Shown here: piece after piece, positions 16,890 through 23,607 of the stretch
How the letters are laid out: every line of letters begins with the position of its first letter
Numbering within the stretch: the first letter of the stretch is position 1
Assembly: GCF_002102255.1 (NCBI RefSeq)
Contig: NZ_LQPH01000108.1
Coordinates: forward strand, 1-34,032
Length of the DNA stretch: 34,032 nt
Source of the DNA: Mycobacterium nebraskense
Lineage (GTDB): Bacteria > Actinomycetota > Actinomycetes > Mycobacteriales > Mycobacteriaceae
Direction of reading: 5' to 3'
Position numbers and translations under genes: made by a program
Notes under the pieces: generated by a model
The model's database searches: none
What the model was told of the DNA's origin: nothing
The model's input: the letters and a program-made list of their open reading frames with translations, nothing else

Positions 16890-17789
16890 ATGACTCCCAC
16901 GGGTTTCCAGAACGTAGATGCTACGGGGGTAGATCGCGTAGTCCCGGCTAAGTGCGTCGTGGCCACTCGCGACGGTGAGTTGCCGGGTGCGAACTTGCGC
17001 GTCTACCAATTCCATTCGCGTCACACCCAGGTCCCCCCGCTGCGCGACATCGCAGTCATCGCCTGGCATACGTCGGCGCAGATTGCGTTGCGATGCGGCC
17101 CCATCCGCAGCCGGACCCAGATGGCTCCTGGGGACTTCTCTATCCTGAGCCCCGGCTATGAGTCGGCCTGGCAGTGGAGTAGATCCTTCCGGGCGACCGT
17201 GCTCTATATCAACGAGCGCCGATTGACCGACTTCGCCTCCGAAGTCTTCGACCGTCACGTCGACAGAGTTGCGGTCCGCGAGGCATTCCAGGTCCGAGAC
17301 CCCGTCATCCAGCATGGAATCGCAGCGCTGGCAATGGAGTTGCACGGAGACGCCTTCGGCGGTGGGCTCTACAGGGAGGCGCTGCTGACGCAGCTCTGCG
17401 TGCACATGCTGCGACACCACGCTGAAACCCGCCTGCGGGCGCCCAGATGTCCGGGAGCCCTGAGCGCCGTGCAAGCACGCCAGGTCGCCGAGTATATCGA
17501 CGGCAATCTCGCTGGTAGCCTGTCCCTGCATTCACTCGCCCGTGTCGCGGGAATGAGCCAGTACCACTTCGCCCGGCTATTCAAGAATCGCTTCGGCACT
17601 CCGCCGCACGCATACGTTCAACAACGGCGCGTCGAGCGGGCACGTCAGATCATCGTGGATAGCGACATGGCGCTCAAGGAAGTCGTTGGTGCGACGGGTT
17701 TCTGCGACCAGAGCCACATGACGAAGTCGTTCAAGCGCGCATTCGACATGACACCCGCGGAGCTGCGTAACCTGGCCTCGGGTCACTAG
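16890..17789 (+). CDS. AraC/XylS-family transcriptional regulator
   Basis: This is about 299 aa from the ATG at 16890. The same frame is open back to a TTG at 16791, with a GTG at 16866, so the exact start is uncertain. The N-terminal ~180 residues resemble an AraC-type ligand-sensing/dimerisation domain. The C-terminal ~100 residues form the double helix-turn-helix: LSLHSLARVAGMSQYHFARLFKNRFG, then IIVDSDMALKEVVGATGFCDQSHMTKSFKRAFDMTPAELR. It is divergent from the SDR and directly upstream of the FAD monooxygenase in the same orientation, so both are candidate targets. Activators of this type often respond to the substrate of the pathway they control. Confidence 0.9.
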   Translation: MTPTGFQNVDATGVDRVVPAKCVVATRDGELPGANLRVYQFHSRHTQVPPLRDIAVIAWHTSAQIALRCGPIRSRTQMAPGDFSILSPGYESAWQWSRSFRATVLYINERRLTDFASEVFDRHVDRVAVREAFQVRDPVIQHGIAALAMELHGDAFGGGLYREALLTQLCVHMLRHHAETRLRAPRCPGALSAVQARQVAEYIDGNLAGSLSLHSLARVAGMSQYHFARLFKNRFGTPPHAYVQQRRVERARQIIVDSDMALKEVVGATGFCDQSHMTKSFKRAFDMTPAELRNLASGH

Positions 17790-17880
17790 CGGTCAGTTTC
17801 CGCGCTGCGTGCAAACTTGTACCAAGAACAGCGCAAGGTCATACAAGACGCCGCGCCGCCACGGTTCGCACACTTCGATC

Positions 17881-19260
17881 ATGACTGGGAAAGACACGGT
17901 TCGCTTTGGCGGGTTTGGAGGGCGGCGCGCCATCGTGATCGGCGCCAGCACTACGGGTATGGCCGCATCCGCCGTTGCTGCAAGGCATTTCGAATCGGTG
18001 ACCACTATCGACCGGGACCGCCTGCCAACTGAACCGCGATGGCGAAAAGGCGTGCCTCAGTCGCACCACGGCCACATCCTGCTGCGTGGCGGGCAGAATG
18101 TCTTCAACCACTATTTCCCGGGTCTGACCACCGACCTGCCCGCCAGGGGCTCGGTGGAAGTTGACATGGCCAACGATATCTGCTGGTACCACTCCGGGGG
18201 ATGGAAGAAACGTTTCGACAGCGGGCTTACGATGCTGTGCCAAACCCGTGGCTTCCTAGAGCATTACATCCGCCAGCGGCTGATGCAGCTGCCTAATGTG
18301 ACAATGCTGGAGAACACAAAGGTTCAGGGGTACCAAGCCCACGGCAGCCGGATAACGGGCGTGAAACTCGCCGACGGGACCGTTCTGGAGGCGGACCTGG
18401 TCATCGACGCGAGCGGGCGCAACTCCGACACCCCACGGTACCTTGGTTCCCTCGGATTCGGATCTCCCGAAGTCAGTGAGCTCAAGGTCGATATCGGTTA
18501 TTCCACCACATTGTTCGCACCATCCGGCAGCGCCCGTGACTGGAAGGCGATGTTGATCCACTCCAGGCCCCCCGCGACGCGAACCGCGGCGCTGCTGCCC
18601 ATCGAAGGGGGCCGCTGGATCGTGACACTGCTGGGCTGGCAGGGCGACTACGCCGGCGCAGACATCGAGAGCTTCCTCGACTGGACGAAGGGCCTACCGG
18701 TCCCGGATCTGTACGAGGTTCTGCGCGAGTCGACCTGCTTGGAAGAGATCCATCGCTGGCGGTTCCCAGCGAATCTGCGTCGCCGCTACGACAAGCTGGC
18801 GTCCGCACCTGAGGGCATCGTCGTCGTCGGCGACGCGAATACCTCGCTGAATCCGCTTTACGCACAAGGCATGTCGCATGGCGCTGTCGGAGCCAGCATT
18901 CTGGACAAGTGTCTGAGCGACCAACGAGTAGCCACTGGCGCCGGCCGAATCGACGGACTGTCCAAGCGCTTCCATCGCGCGTACAGCCGGTTCCTCGACG
19001 AGTGCTGGTTCACGTCCACCGTAGAGGACTACGGTGCGGTCTCCTCCAATGGGGGTGGTCGGCTGACATCGAAACTCGCTAGTTGGTACCTCGGAAAGGT
19101 CACCGAAATGACCTGGCGCGATATGGGTGTCGCCAGGGAGTTCATCGACGTGATGCATCTGCAGCGCGCGCCGACGACCTTGATGCGACCGTCTGTTGTC
19201 ATGAAAGCGCTGCTGCCGACCTCCTCGTCCGCCCACCAATCCCGGCCGGTTCGCGCGTGA
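17881..19260 (+). CDS. FAD-dependent monooxygenase related to the MelG C-terminal domain
   Basis: This is about 459 aa from the ATG at 17881. GTG 17809 is an alternative start that adds 24 residues with no recognisable role. The Rossmann FAD motif GASTTG lies at 21-26, and the second FAD motif VVVGDANTSLNPLYAQGMS lies near residue 315. The internal layout (GVPQSHHGHILLRGGQN, WKKRF, DASGRNSDTPRYL, GFGSPEVSEL, and a C-terminal VMHLQRAPTTLMRP) runs parallel to the last module of MelG (GAAQGWHLHHLLTAGQ, DASGKNTRVPEFL, GIGSPEVEQD, VVHLVKPPLALMKP). Unlike MelG it has no ferredoxin or reductase, so it needs an outside electron source, takes NAD(P)H directly, or borrows the MelG N-terminal modules. 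It follows the AraC gene by about 90 nt. Confidence 0.88.
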   Translation: MTGKDTVRFGGFGGRRAIVIGASTTGMAASAVAARHFESVTTIDRDRLPTEPRWRKGVPQSHHGHILLRGGQNVFNHYFPGLTTDLPARGSVEVDMANDICWYHSGGWKKRFDSGLTMLCQTRGFLEHYIRQRLMQLPNVTMLENTKVQGYQAHGSRITGVKLADGTVLEADLVIDASGRNSDTPRYLGSLGFGSPEVSELKVDIGYSTTLFAPSGSARDWKAMLIHSRPPATRTAALLPIEGGRWIVTLLGWQGDYAGADIESFLDWTKGLPVPDLYEVLRESTCLEEIHRWRFPANLRRRYDKLASAPEGIVVVGDANTSLNPLYAQGMSHGAVGASILDKCLSDQRVATGAGRIDGLSKRFHRAYSRFLDECWFTSTVEDYGAVSSNGGGRLTSKLASWYLGKVTEMTWRDMGVAREFIDVMHLQRAPTTLMRPSVVMKALLPTSSSAHQSRPVRA

Positions 19261-19329
19261 TCGCCAGCCGCAATCCGATTGGCCGCGTGGACAGTCGATA
19301 CCGATCGGCTGCGTCGGGAGATGCGAAAC

Positions 19330-20550
19330 TCAGTGTGCTCTGCTGGATTCTGACCGGCTAGTCAGGATGGACAACGCAATCGCGGTGATCTCGTCAGCGA
19401 CTCCGGCGTAGCGCGTGAGATGCCATGTGCGGGCGACATCTTCAATGAAGCTGATCGCGGCCGCAACAAGCAGGCGCGCCTCGGCGGCGGTCGTCTCGGG
19501 GACCACCTTGCGGATGAGGTCAATCCACACTGCCTCGCGGTCGGCCTGATTCCGCAGGTAGCCGTCGCGCACTTCGTCTGAAGCATGTGACAGTTCGGTG
19601 ACTGAGACGGCAACCAGGTCCGGGGCGTCCAGGCTGATGCGGACATGGCCTTCGACGAGCCGGTGCAGACGTTGCACCGCTTCGGAAGTCGCGTGTATGG
19701 CGCGGATGCACTCCAAGCTCCACCACTCATCCAGGCGGCGGATGAGCGCATCCAAGATGGCTTGTTTGGAGGAGAAAGAGCGATACAGGCCGGGCCCGGC
19801 GATTCCGGCTCCTTTGCCGATTTCGCTGGTGCTGACGGCCGGATAACCCTGTGCGCGGAACAGTCGCGCGCCCGCGGCCAGCAGGGTCTCGTAGCGGGAG
19901 AACAGCACACCTTCCTCGTCGCGCACAGCGTCAAGAGGCGGCAACTCGCAGACCGGAGGCGTTCTGGCCGCGGCCATGCAAGCTCGGTACAGCCGCTCGT
20001 TGAGTTCATCGGCTCCAAGCGTCAGATTGTGCCGACCGAGGCTCGTCAACGTGCTGGACACCGCCCACGCCCGCAACTCCGAATGCTGCGGGCTCAGACC
20101 GGGCACCTCCAGAAGAACGCTTTCGCGCATGCCGGCGACGATTGCGTTGATGCGACGCCGGACCTCCGCGCGGTCATTTTCGTTGAGGTACCGGGCTTCG
20201 CGTTGCCACAACACCGTCAAGGACCGAGACGCCACTGCTGCTGCGATCAGGTCCGGTAGATCGACGTTCAGCGGCCGGGGTGTCGGCACCGCCTCGCCAT
20301 CGGTGAGACGACGCGCGCTCTGGTACTGATCCTGGCCGGTTCGGATCGCTTCGGCGAGTAACGCCTGCTTGTTGTCGTAGTGGCGATACAACGCACGCGC
20401 GGTGACTCCTGCGGCCTCGGCGATGTCCTCCAACTTGACCGAATGGAAGCCACGGTCGATGAAGAGCCCGACCGCCTGCTCCAAGATCTGCTGCTTGCGG
20501 TCCTTCGGACGGCGCCTAACGGGTTGGGCCGGGGTCTCAATGGTCCCCAT
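19330..20550 (-). CDS. mce3R: Tandem TetR-type repressor Mce3R
   Basis: This 406-aa protein has exactly the length I recall for M. tuberculosis Mce3R. It contains two TetR units in one chain. The first N-terminal HTH (residues about 20-62) reads [25 protein letters not shown]. The second (about 221-263) reads [25 protein letters not shown]. Each is followed by a helical ligand/dimerisation region. A normal TetR is about 200 aa, so this is a natural single-chain pseudo-dimer suited to an asymmetric operator. It is known to repress mce3 and the fadE18-fadE17-echA13 and mel operons in M. tuberculosis. AAGGGGG lies upstream of the ATG. It follows the LEH gene by 55 nt in the same orientation, so the two are probably co-transcribed and autoregulated through site B. 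Confidence 0.95.
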   Translation of the reverse strand: MGTIETPAQPVRRRPKDRKQQILEQAVGLFIDRGFHSVKLEDIAEAAGVTARALYRHYDNKQALLAEAIRTGQDQYQSARRLTDGEAVPTPRPLNVDLPDLIAAAVASRSLTVLWQREARYLNENDRAEVRRRINAIVAGMRESVLLEVPGLSPQHSELRAWAVSSTLTSLGRHNLTLGADELNERLYRACMAAARTPPVCELPPLDAVRDEEGVLFSRYETLLAAGARLFRAQGYPAVSTSEIGKGAGIAGPGLYRSFSSKQAILDALIRRLDEWWSLECIRAIHATSEAVQRLHRLVEGHVRISLDAPDLVAVSVTELSHASDEVRDGYLRNQADREAVWIDLIRKVVPETTAAEARLLVAAAISFIEDVARTWHLTRYAGVADEITAIALSILTSRSESSRAH

Positions 20551-20605
20551 CGACTCGAACCCCCTTCGTGCGCGCCGGAATTACCGGTCCTGCCAGAAAC
20601 ATCAC

Positions 20606-20998
20606 CTACAGTTTCATCCCGCTCTGCCCCTCGAAGTCCGCGAGGTCAAAATAGTCGCTGAAGCGCGTGATCTTGCCGTTTTTGACCTCGAACACGCCGG
20701 TCACTGGCAGCACGACTTTCCGGCCGTCGTTCATCGTGAAGTAGTCAACACGTTCGACGAGCACCAGTCCTGGCTCAGCGGCCAGTGACAGGATGTCGAG
20801 CTTGGCATCGGAGAACGCGTCCAGGAACGCCTGAAACACCGCGCGTATGTCGGCGATGCCCTCGACCGGCTTGACCGGCACGTTGTGATAGACCGCGTCG
20901 TCGGCGAAGCCACGGCAGATGCTGTCGAGGCTGCGCGCCTGCCACGACCCGAGAAAGTCTCGGACGAGGGTTTCACTGGTTTCCTTGGTATCGGCCAT
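20606..20998 (-). CDS. Limonene-1,2-epoxide-hydrolase-like protein (LEH fold, EphG type)
   Basis: This 130-aa protein of the NTF2-like/LEH fold is close in size to limonene-1,2-epoxide hydrolase LimA and to M. tuberculosis EphG (Rv2740). LEH opens epoxides in one step with an Asp-Arg-Asp triad activating water. Equivalents are seen here: R83 and D85 in VERVD and D115 in RFSDYFDL, plus Y37 and N39 in YHNVPVKPVEG, which position the water. PVTGVFEVKNGKI also follows the LEH pattern more closely than generic SnoaL proteins. Full conservation suggests activity. The gene is immediately upstream of mce3R and probably heads that operon. Candidate operator site B lies 38 nt upstream of its ATG. A start at 21003-21045 is possible but less likely, since AGGAGGAG (21009-21016) lies 10 nt upstream of 20998. 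Confidence 0.85.
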   Translation of the reverse strand: MADTKETSETLVRDFLGSWQARSLDSICRGFADDAVYHNVPVKPVEGIADIRAVFQAFLDAFSDAKLDILSLAAEPGLVLVERVDYFTMNDGRKVVLPVTGVFEVKNGKITRFSDYFDLADFEGQSGMKL

Positions 20999-21035
20999 CC
21001 GGATGACTCCTCCTCAGATGTCGCGCACCGGTGTC

Positions 21036-21057
21036 GGATTAACAAAATACATTATTG
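21036..21057 (-). promoter_or_regulatory. Candidate Mce3R operator (site B)
   Basis: Read on the minus strand the site is CAATAATGTA, then TTTTGT, then TAATCC. It matches site A at 16 of 22 positions; most differences are C/T or A/G transitions. It lies 38 nt upstream of the LEH start, the right place for a repressor acting on the LEH-mce3R promoter. If real, Mce3R controls its own synthesis. Confidence 0.5.
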
Positions 21058-21368
21058 CAGATATATGCACTATAACATCGTGATTTACTGCGGAGACCAC
21101 TACGCTGGATGCATATCGTCGATGGACATATACTCGATCCCCACGCACATCTACCCCCGCTCGGTTACGGGCGCTTCCCTCTTTCGGGCCACCAAGACTG
21201 CCCACCAGTGACGTCGAAATGGATGGCAAGTTGATCCGCAAAGGGGAAGTGCTCGATCACTGTCAGACGATCGCCGTGACCGGGGAGCCCCGGCGGCAAG
21301 CAGACCGCAAACGTGCTGACCCACGCGTATATCCGCCTGCGCCTTCATCTTTCATAACCAAAAGGGGC

Positions 21369-21515
21369 ATGATGACCACGACGACCGAGTCACGCAATAT
21401 CTTGACTACCAAAGACCATCTATACCGCCGCCCCGCCGGTGACCTGAAAACCGCGCTCCGCTATCTCGATCTCAGGGTGGGTATTACGTCACCGCCTCAC
21501 CAAATGCCGCGGTAA
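21369..21515 (+). CDS. Possible small ORF of 48 aa, unknown
   Basis: A frame begins at ATG 21369 (second ATG at 21372) directly after the purine-rich AAAAGGGG. It encodes a basic peptide starting MTTTTESRNILTTKDH and ending TSPPHQMPR. I do not recognise it. The codon bias is moderate and no domain, signal peptide or membrane segment is visible. It could be a short genuine peptide, the front of a truncated gene, or chance. Its end overlaps the minus-strand fragment that ends at 21497. Confidence 0.25.
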   Translation: MMTTTTESRNILTTKDHLYRRPAGDLKTALRYLDLRVGITSPPHQMPR

Positions 21516-21660
21516 TCGCCTGCGCAGAGGATCATTTCGGTGCCGTAGAAGTGGGGCAGGACAACCAGATCGTCGAGATGCAGGTCATGCGACTTAGAGC
21601 GCAGCGTCCACAACGCCGTCAGACTGTGGCCCGTCGGGGGCTCCAGTTGGTTCCCGAGTG
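21497..21660 (-). pseudogene. Possible gene remnant (C-terminal fragment)
   Basis: On the minus strand a frame ends at 21497 with residues TALWTLRSKSHDLHLDDLVVL followed by PHFYGTEMILCAGDYRGIW and a TGA. The stretch has a protein-like mix of hydrophobic and charged residues. Further upstream the frame dissolves into Arg/Cys/Pro-rich sequence typical of non-coding high-GC DNA, and there is no credible start. I cannot name the family. The left end of the remnant is approximate. Confidence 0.3.
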
Positions 21661-21744
21661 AGCTGTCCGGCCGACGTGACATGCCCCGGAGCCGGGCCGC
21701 AGCGCAGCAGTGTGGACGCAGGGCTCCCAGCCTGCATGCAGGCA

Positions 21745-21766
21745 GTACTGGCAAGGTACATCATTA
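21745..21766 (-). promoter_or_regulatory. Candidate Mce3R operator (site C, mce3 promoter)
   Basis: Read on the minus strand the site is TAATGATGTA, then CCTTGC, then CAGTAC, matching site A at 19 of 22 positions. It lies about 190 nt before the yrbE3A start. A looser related word, TAATG-CGTAT-GGCTAT, occurs on the plus strand near 21815-21831 and might be a second, weaker site. M. tuberculosis Mce3R is known to bind upstream of yrbE3A. Confidence 0.65.
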
Positions 21767-21956
21767 GCCACTTGTGGCGATTTGCTTGCTTATTTACGGC
21801 TTAGTCAGCGGCTGTAATGCGTATTGGCTATGGACATGATGGTCGCGTGCCGCGTACTCTCGCGGATGTCACTCGTCCACTTCAATCTGTCCGGGGGGGC
21901 AACGTGAGCAACTCCACCCGACGACACAGCATCGAATCCAGGTGGTGCGCAGCGCG

Positions 21957-22742
21957 ATGGTGACGGTGGTCGATCGACCGACTTATCCGGCGTTGAAGCC
22001 GGTCCGCGCGATGGGCGACTTCTTCGTGATGGCGCTGGACACGTTCGTGTCCATTTTCAGGCCACCGTTCGCGTGGCGTGAATACCTGCTTCAGTGCTGG
22101 TTCGTGGCCCGGGTGTCGACACTGCCGGGCGTGTTGATGACGATCCCGTGGGCGGTGATTTCGGGCTTCCTCTTCAACGTGCTGCTGACCGATATCGGTG
22201 CCGCGGATTTTTCCGGCACCGGCTGTGCGATCTTCACCGTGGACCAAAGCGCCCCGATCGTCACGGTGTTGGTGGTCGCGGGCGCCGGCGCCACTGCCAT
22301 GTGTGCCGATCTGGGCGCACGCACCATCCGCGAAGAACTCGATGCGCTGCGGGTCATGGGCATCAACCCGATTCAAGCGCTGGCGGTTCCCCGTGTGCTG
22401 GCGGCCACGACGGTATCGCTGGCCCTGAGTTCGGTGGTGACAGCGACGGGTCTCATCGGCGCGTTCTTCTGCTCCGTATTTCTCATGCACGTCTCGGCGG
22501 GTGCGTGGGTGACGGGTCTGACCACCCTTACCCACACGATCGACGTCATCATCTCGATGATCAAGGCGACGCTATTCGGGCTGATGGCGGGGCTGATCGC
22601 GTGCTACAAGGGCATGTCGGTCGATGGCGGCCCGGCCGGCGTCGGCAGAGCAGTGAACGAGACTGTGGTCTTCGCCTTCATCGTCTTGTTCGTCATCAAC
22701 ATCATCGTTACCGCCGTCGGCATGCCGTTCATGGTGTCGTGA
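21957..22742 (+). CDS. yrbE3A: YrbE3A, permease subunit of the Mce3 transporter (MlaE family)
   Basis: This 261-aa multi-pass membrane protein runs from the ATG at 21957, with AGGTGG about 12 nt upstream. GTG 21942 in the same frame gives 266 aa. It belongs to the MlaE/YrbE permease family of Mce lipid importers, which work with an MceG-type ATPase encoded elsewhere. The conserved loop TIREELDALRVMGINPIQALAVPRVLA, which couples to the ATPase, is at about residues 120-150. Long hydrophobic segments follow (TTVSLALSSVVTATGLIGAFF; VFAFIVLFVINIIVTAVG). It opens the mce3 operon, 9 nt before yrbE3B. Confidence 0.95.
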   Translation: MVTVVDRPTYPALKPVRAMGDFFVMALDTFVSIFRPPFAWREYLLQCWFVARVSTLPGVLMTIPWAVISGFLFNVLLTDIGAADFSGTGCAIFTVDQSAPIVTVLVVAGAGATAMCADLGARTIREELDALRVMGINPIQALAVPRVLAATTVSLALSSVVTATGLIGAFFCSVFLMHVSAGAWVTGLTTLTHTIDVIISMIKATLFGLMAGLIACYKGMSVDGGPAGVGRAVNETVVFAFIVLFVINIIVTAVGMPFMVS

Positions 22743-22751
22743 GGTGAACCG

Positions 22752-23603
22752 ATGACGGTCAGTGTCCCCAGCAGCCCCACGCGGATGCAGCGTATGACGA
22801 AAACCGCTGTGGGCGAATGGACCCGGATGGGATCGCAGGTGCGGTTCTATGTCAGCGCCGTCGCCGGGATTCCAGACGCCGTCATGCGCTACCGTGGCGA
22901 GCTGCTGCGGGTGATCGCGCAAATGGGTCTGGGCGTCGGGACTCTCGCGGTGATCGGCGGAACGGTGGTCATCGTCGGATTCTTGGCCATGACCACTGGT
23001 GCGATCGTGGCGGTGCAAGGCTATAACCAGTTCGCCTCCGTGGGCGTAGAGGCCCTAACCGGCTTCGCGTCCGCCTTCTTCAACACCCGCGAGATTCAGC
23101 CGGGAACCGTCATGGTCGCGCTGGCCGCCACCGTCGGTGCCGGCGCCACGGCGCAGCTGGGGGCGATGCGGATCAACGAGGAAATCGATGCGCTCGAGGT
23201 GATTGGGATCCGCAGCGTCAGCTATCTGGCGAGCACCCGGGTAGTGGCCGGGGTGGTCGTGGCGATCCCGCTCTTTTGCGTGGGCCTCATGACCGCATAT
23301 CTGGCCGCGCGCGTCGGCACCACGGTCGTCTATGGGCAAGGGTCCGGCGTGTACGACCACTACTTCAACACCTTCCTCCGCCCGACCGATGTGCTCTGGT
23401 CGTCGTTCGAAGTGGTCGTGGTCGCCCTGATGATCATGCTGGTGTGCACCTATTACGGGTACACCGCGCACGGCGGGCCGGCCGGCGTGGGCGAAGCCGT
23501 CGGCCGGGCCGTGCGCGCCTCGATGGTCCTCGCGTCGATCGCGATAGTCGTCATGACACTCGCCATCTATGGCCAATCACCGAACTTCCACCTGGCGAGC
23601 TAG
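22752..23603 (+). CDS. yrbE3B: YrbE3B, second permease subunit of the Mce3 transporter
   Basis: This 283-aa MlaE-type permease pairs with YrbE3A in the inner membrane. The N-terminal ~45 residues are cytoplasmic and basic (RMQRMTKTAVGEWTRMG). They are followed by hydrophobic spans (LAVIGGTVVIVGFLAM; VVAGVVVAIPLFCVGLMTAYLAA; VVVVALMIMLVC; MVLASIAIVVMTLAIYG). The coupling loop AMRINEEIDALEVIGIRSVSYLASTR sits at about 140-165. GAGGTGAACCG precedes the ATG. The first ~12 residues look variable, so ATG 22785 or 22794 cannot be excluded. The ORF of mce3A starts 4 nt after its stop. Confidence 0.95.
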   Translation: MTVSVPSSPTRMQRMTKTAVGEWTRMGSQVRFYVSAVAGIPDAVMRYRGELLRVIAQMGLGVGTLAVIGGTVVIVGFLAMTTGAIVAVQGYNQFASVGVEALTGFASAFFNTREIQPGTVMVALAATVGAGATAQLGAMRINEEIDALEVIGIRSVSYLASTRVVAGVVVAIPLFCVGLMTAYLAARVGTTVVYGQGSGVYDHYFNTFLRPTDVLWSSFEVVVVALMIMLVCTYYGYTAHGGPAGVGEAVGRAVRASMVLASIAIVVMTLAIYGQSPNFHLAS

Positions 23604-23607
23604 TGAC

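Larger units (their letters stand above)
20999..21956. other. 958-nt intergenic region between the LEH-mce3R operon and mce3
   Basis: This stretch is long for a mycobacterial intergenic region. It holds an AT-rich promoter zone for the LEH operon (about 21030-21130) with site B, and a second AT-rich zone (about 21755-21850) with site C before yrbE3A. Between them (about 21200-21740) the sequence has normal GC content and only short frames: a possible 48-aa peptide at 21369-21515 and a minus-strand fragment at 21497-21660. It may be decayed coding DNA. No RNA gene or insertion sequence is evident. Confidence 0.6.

Noticed and set aside
21815..21831. Second possible operator copy in the mce3 promoter
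   Set aside because: It needs several gaps to align with site C, so it is not listed as a separate feature.
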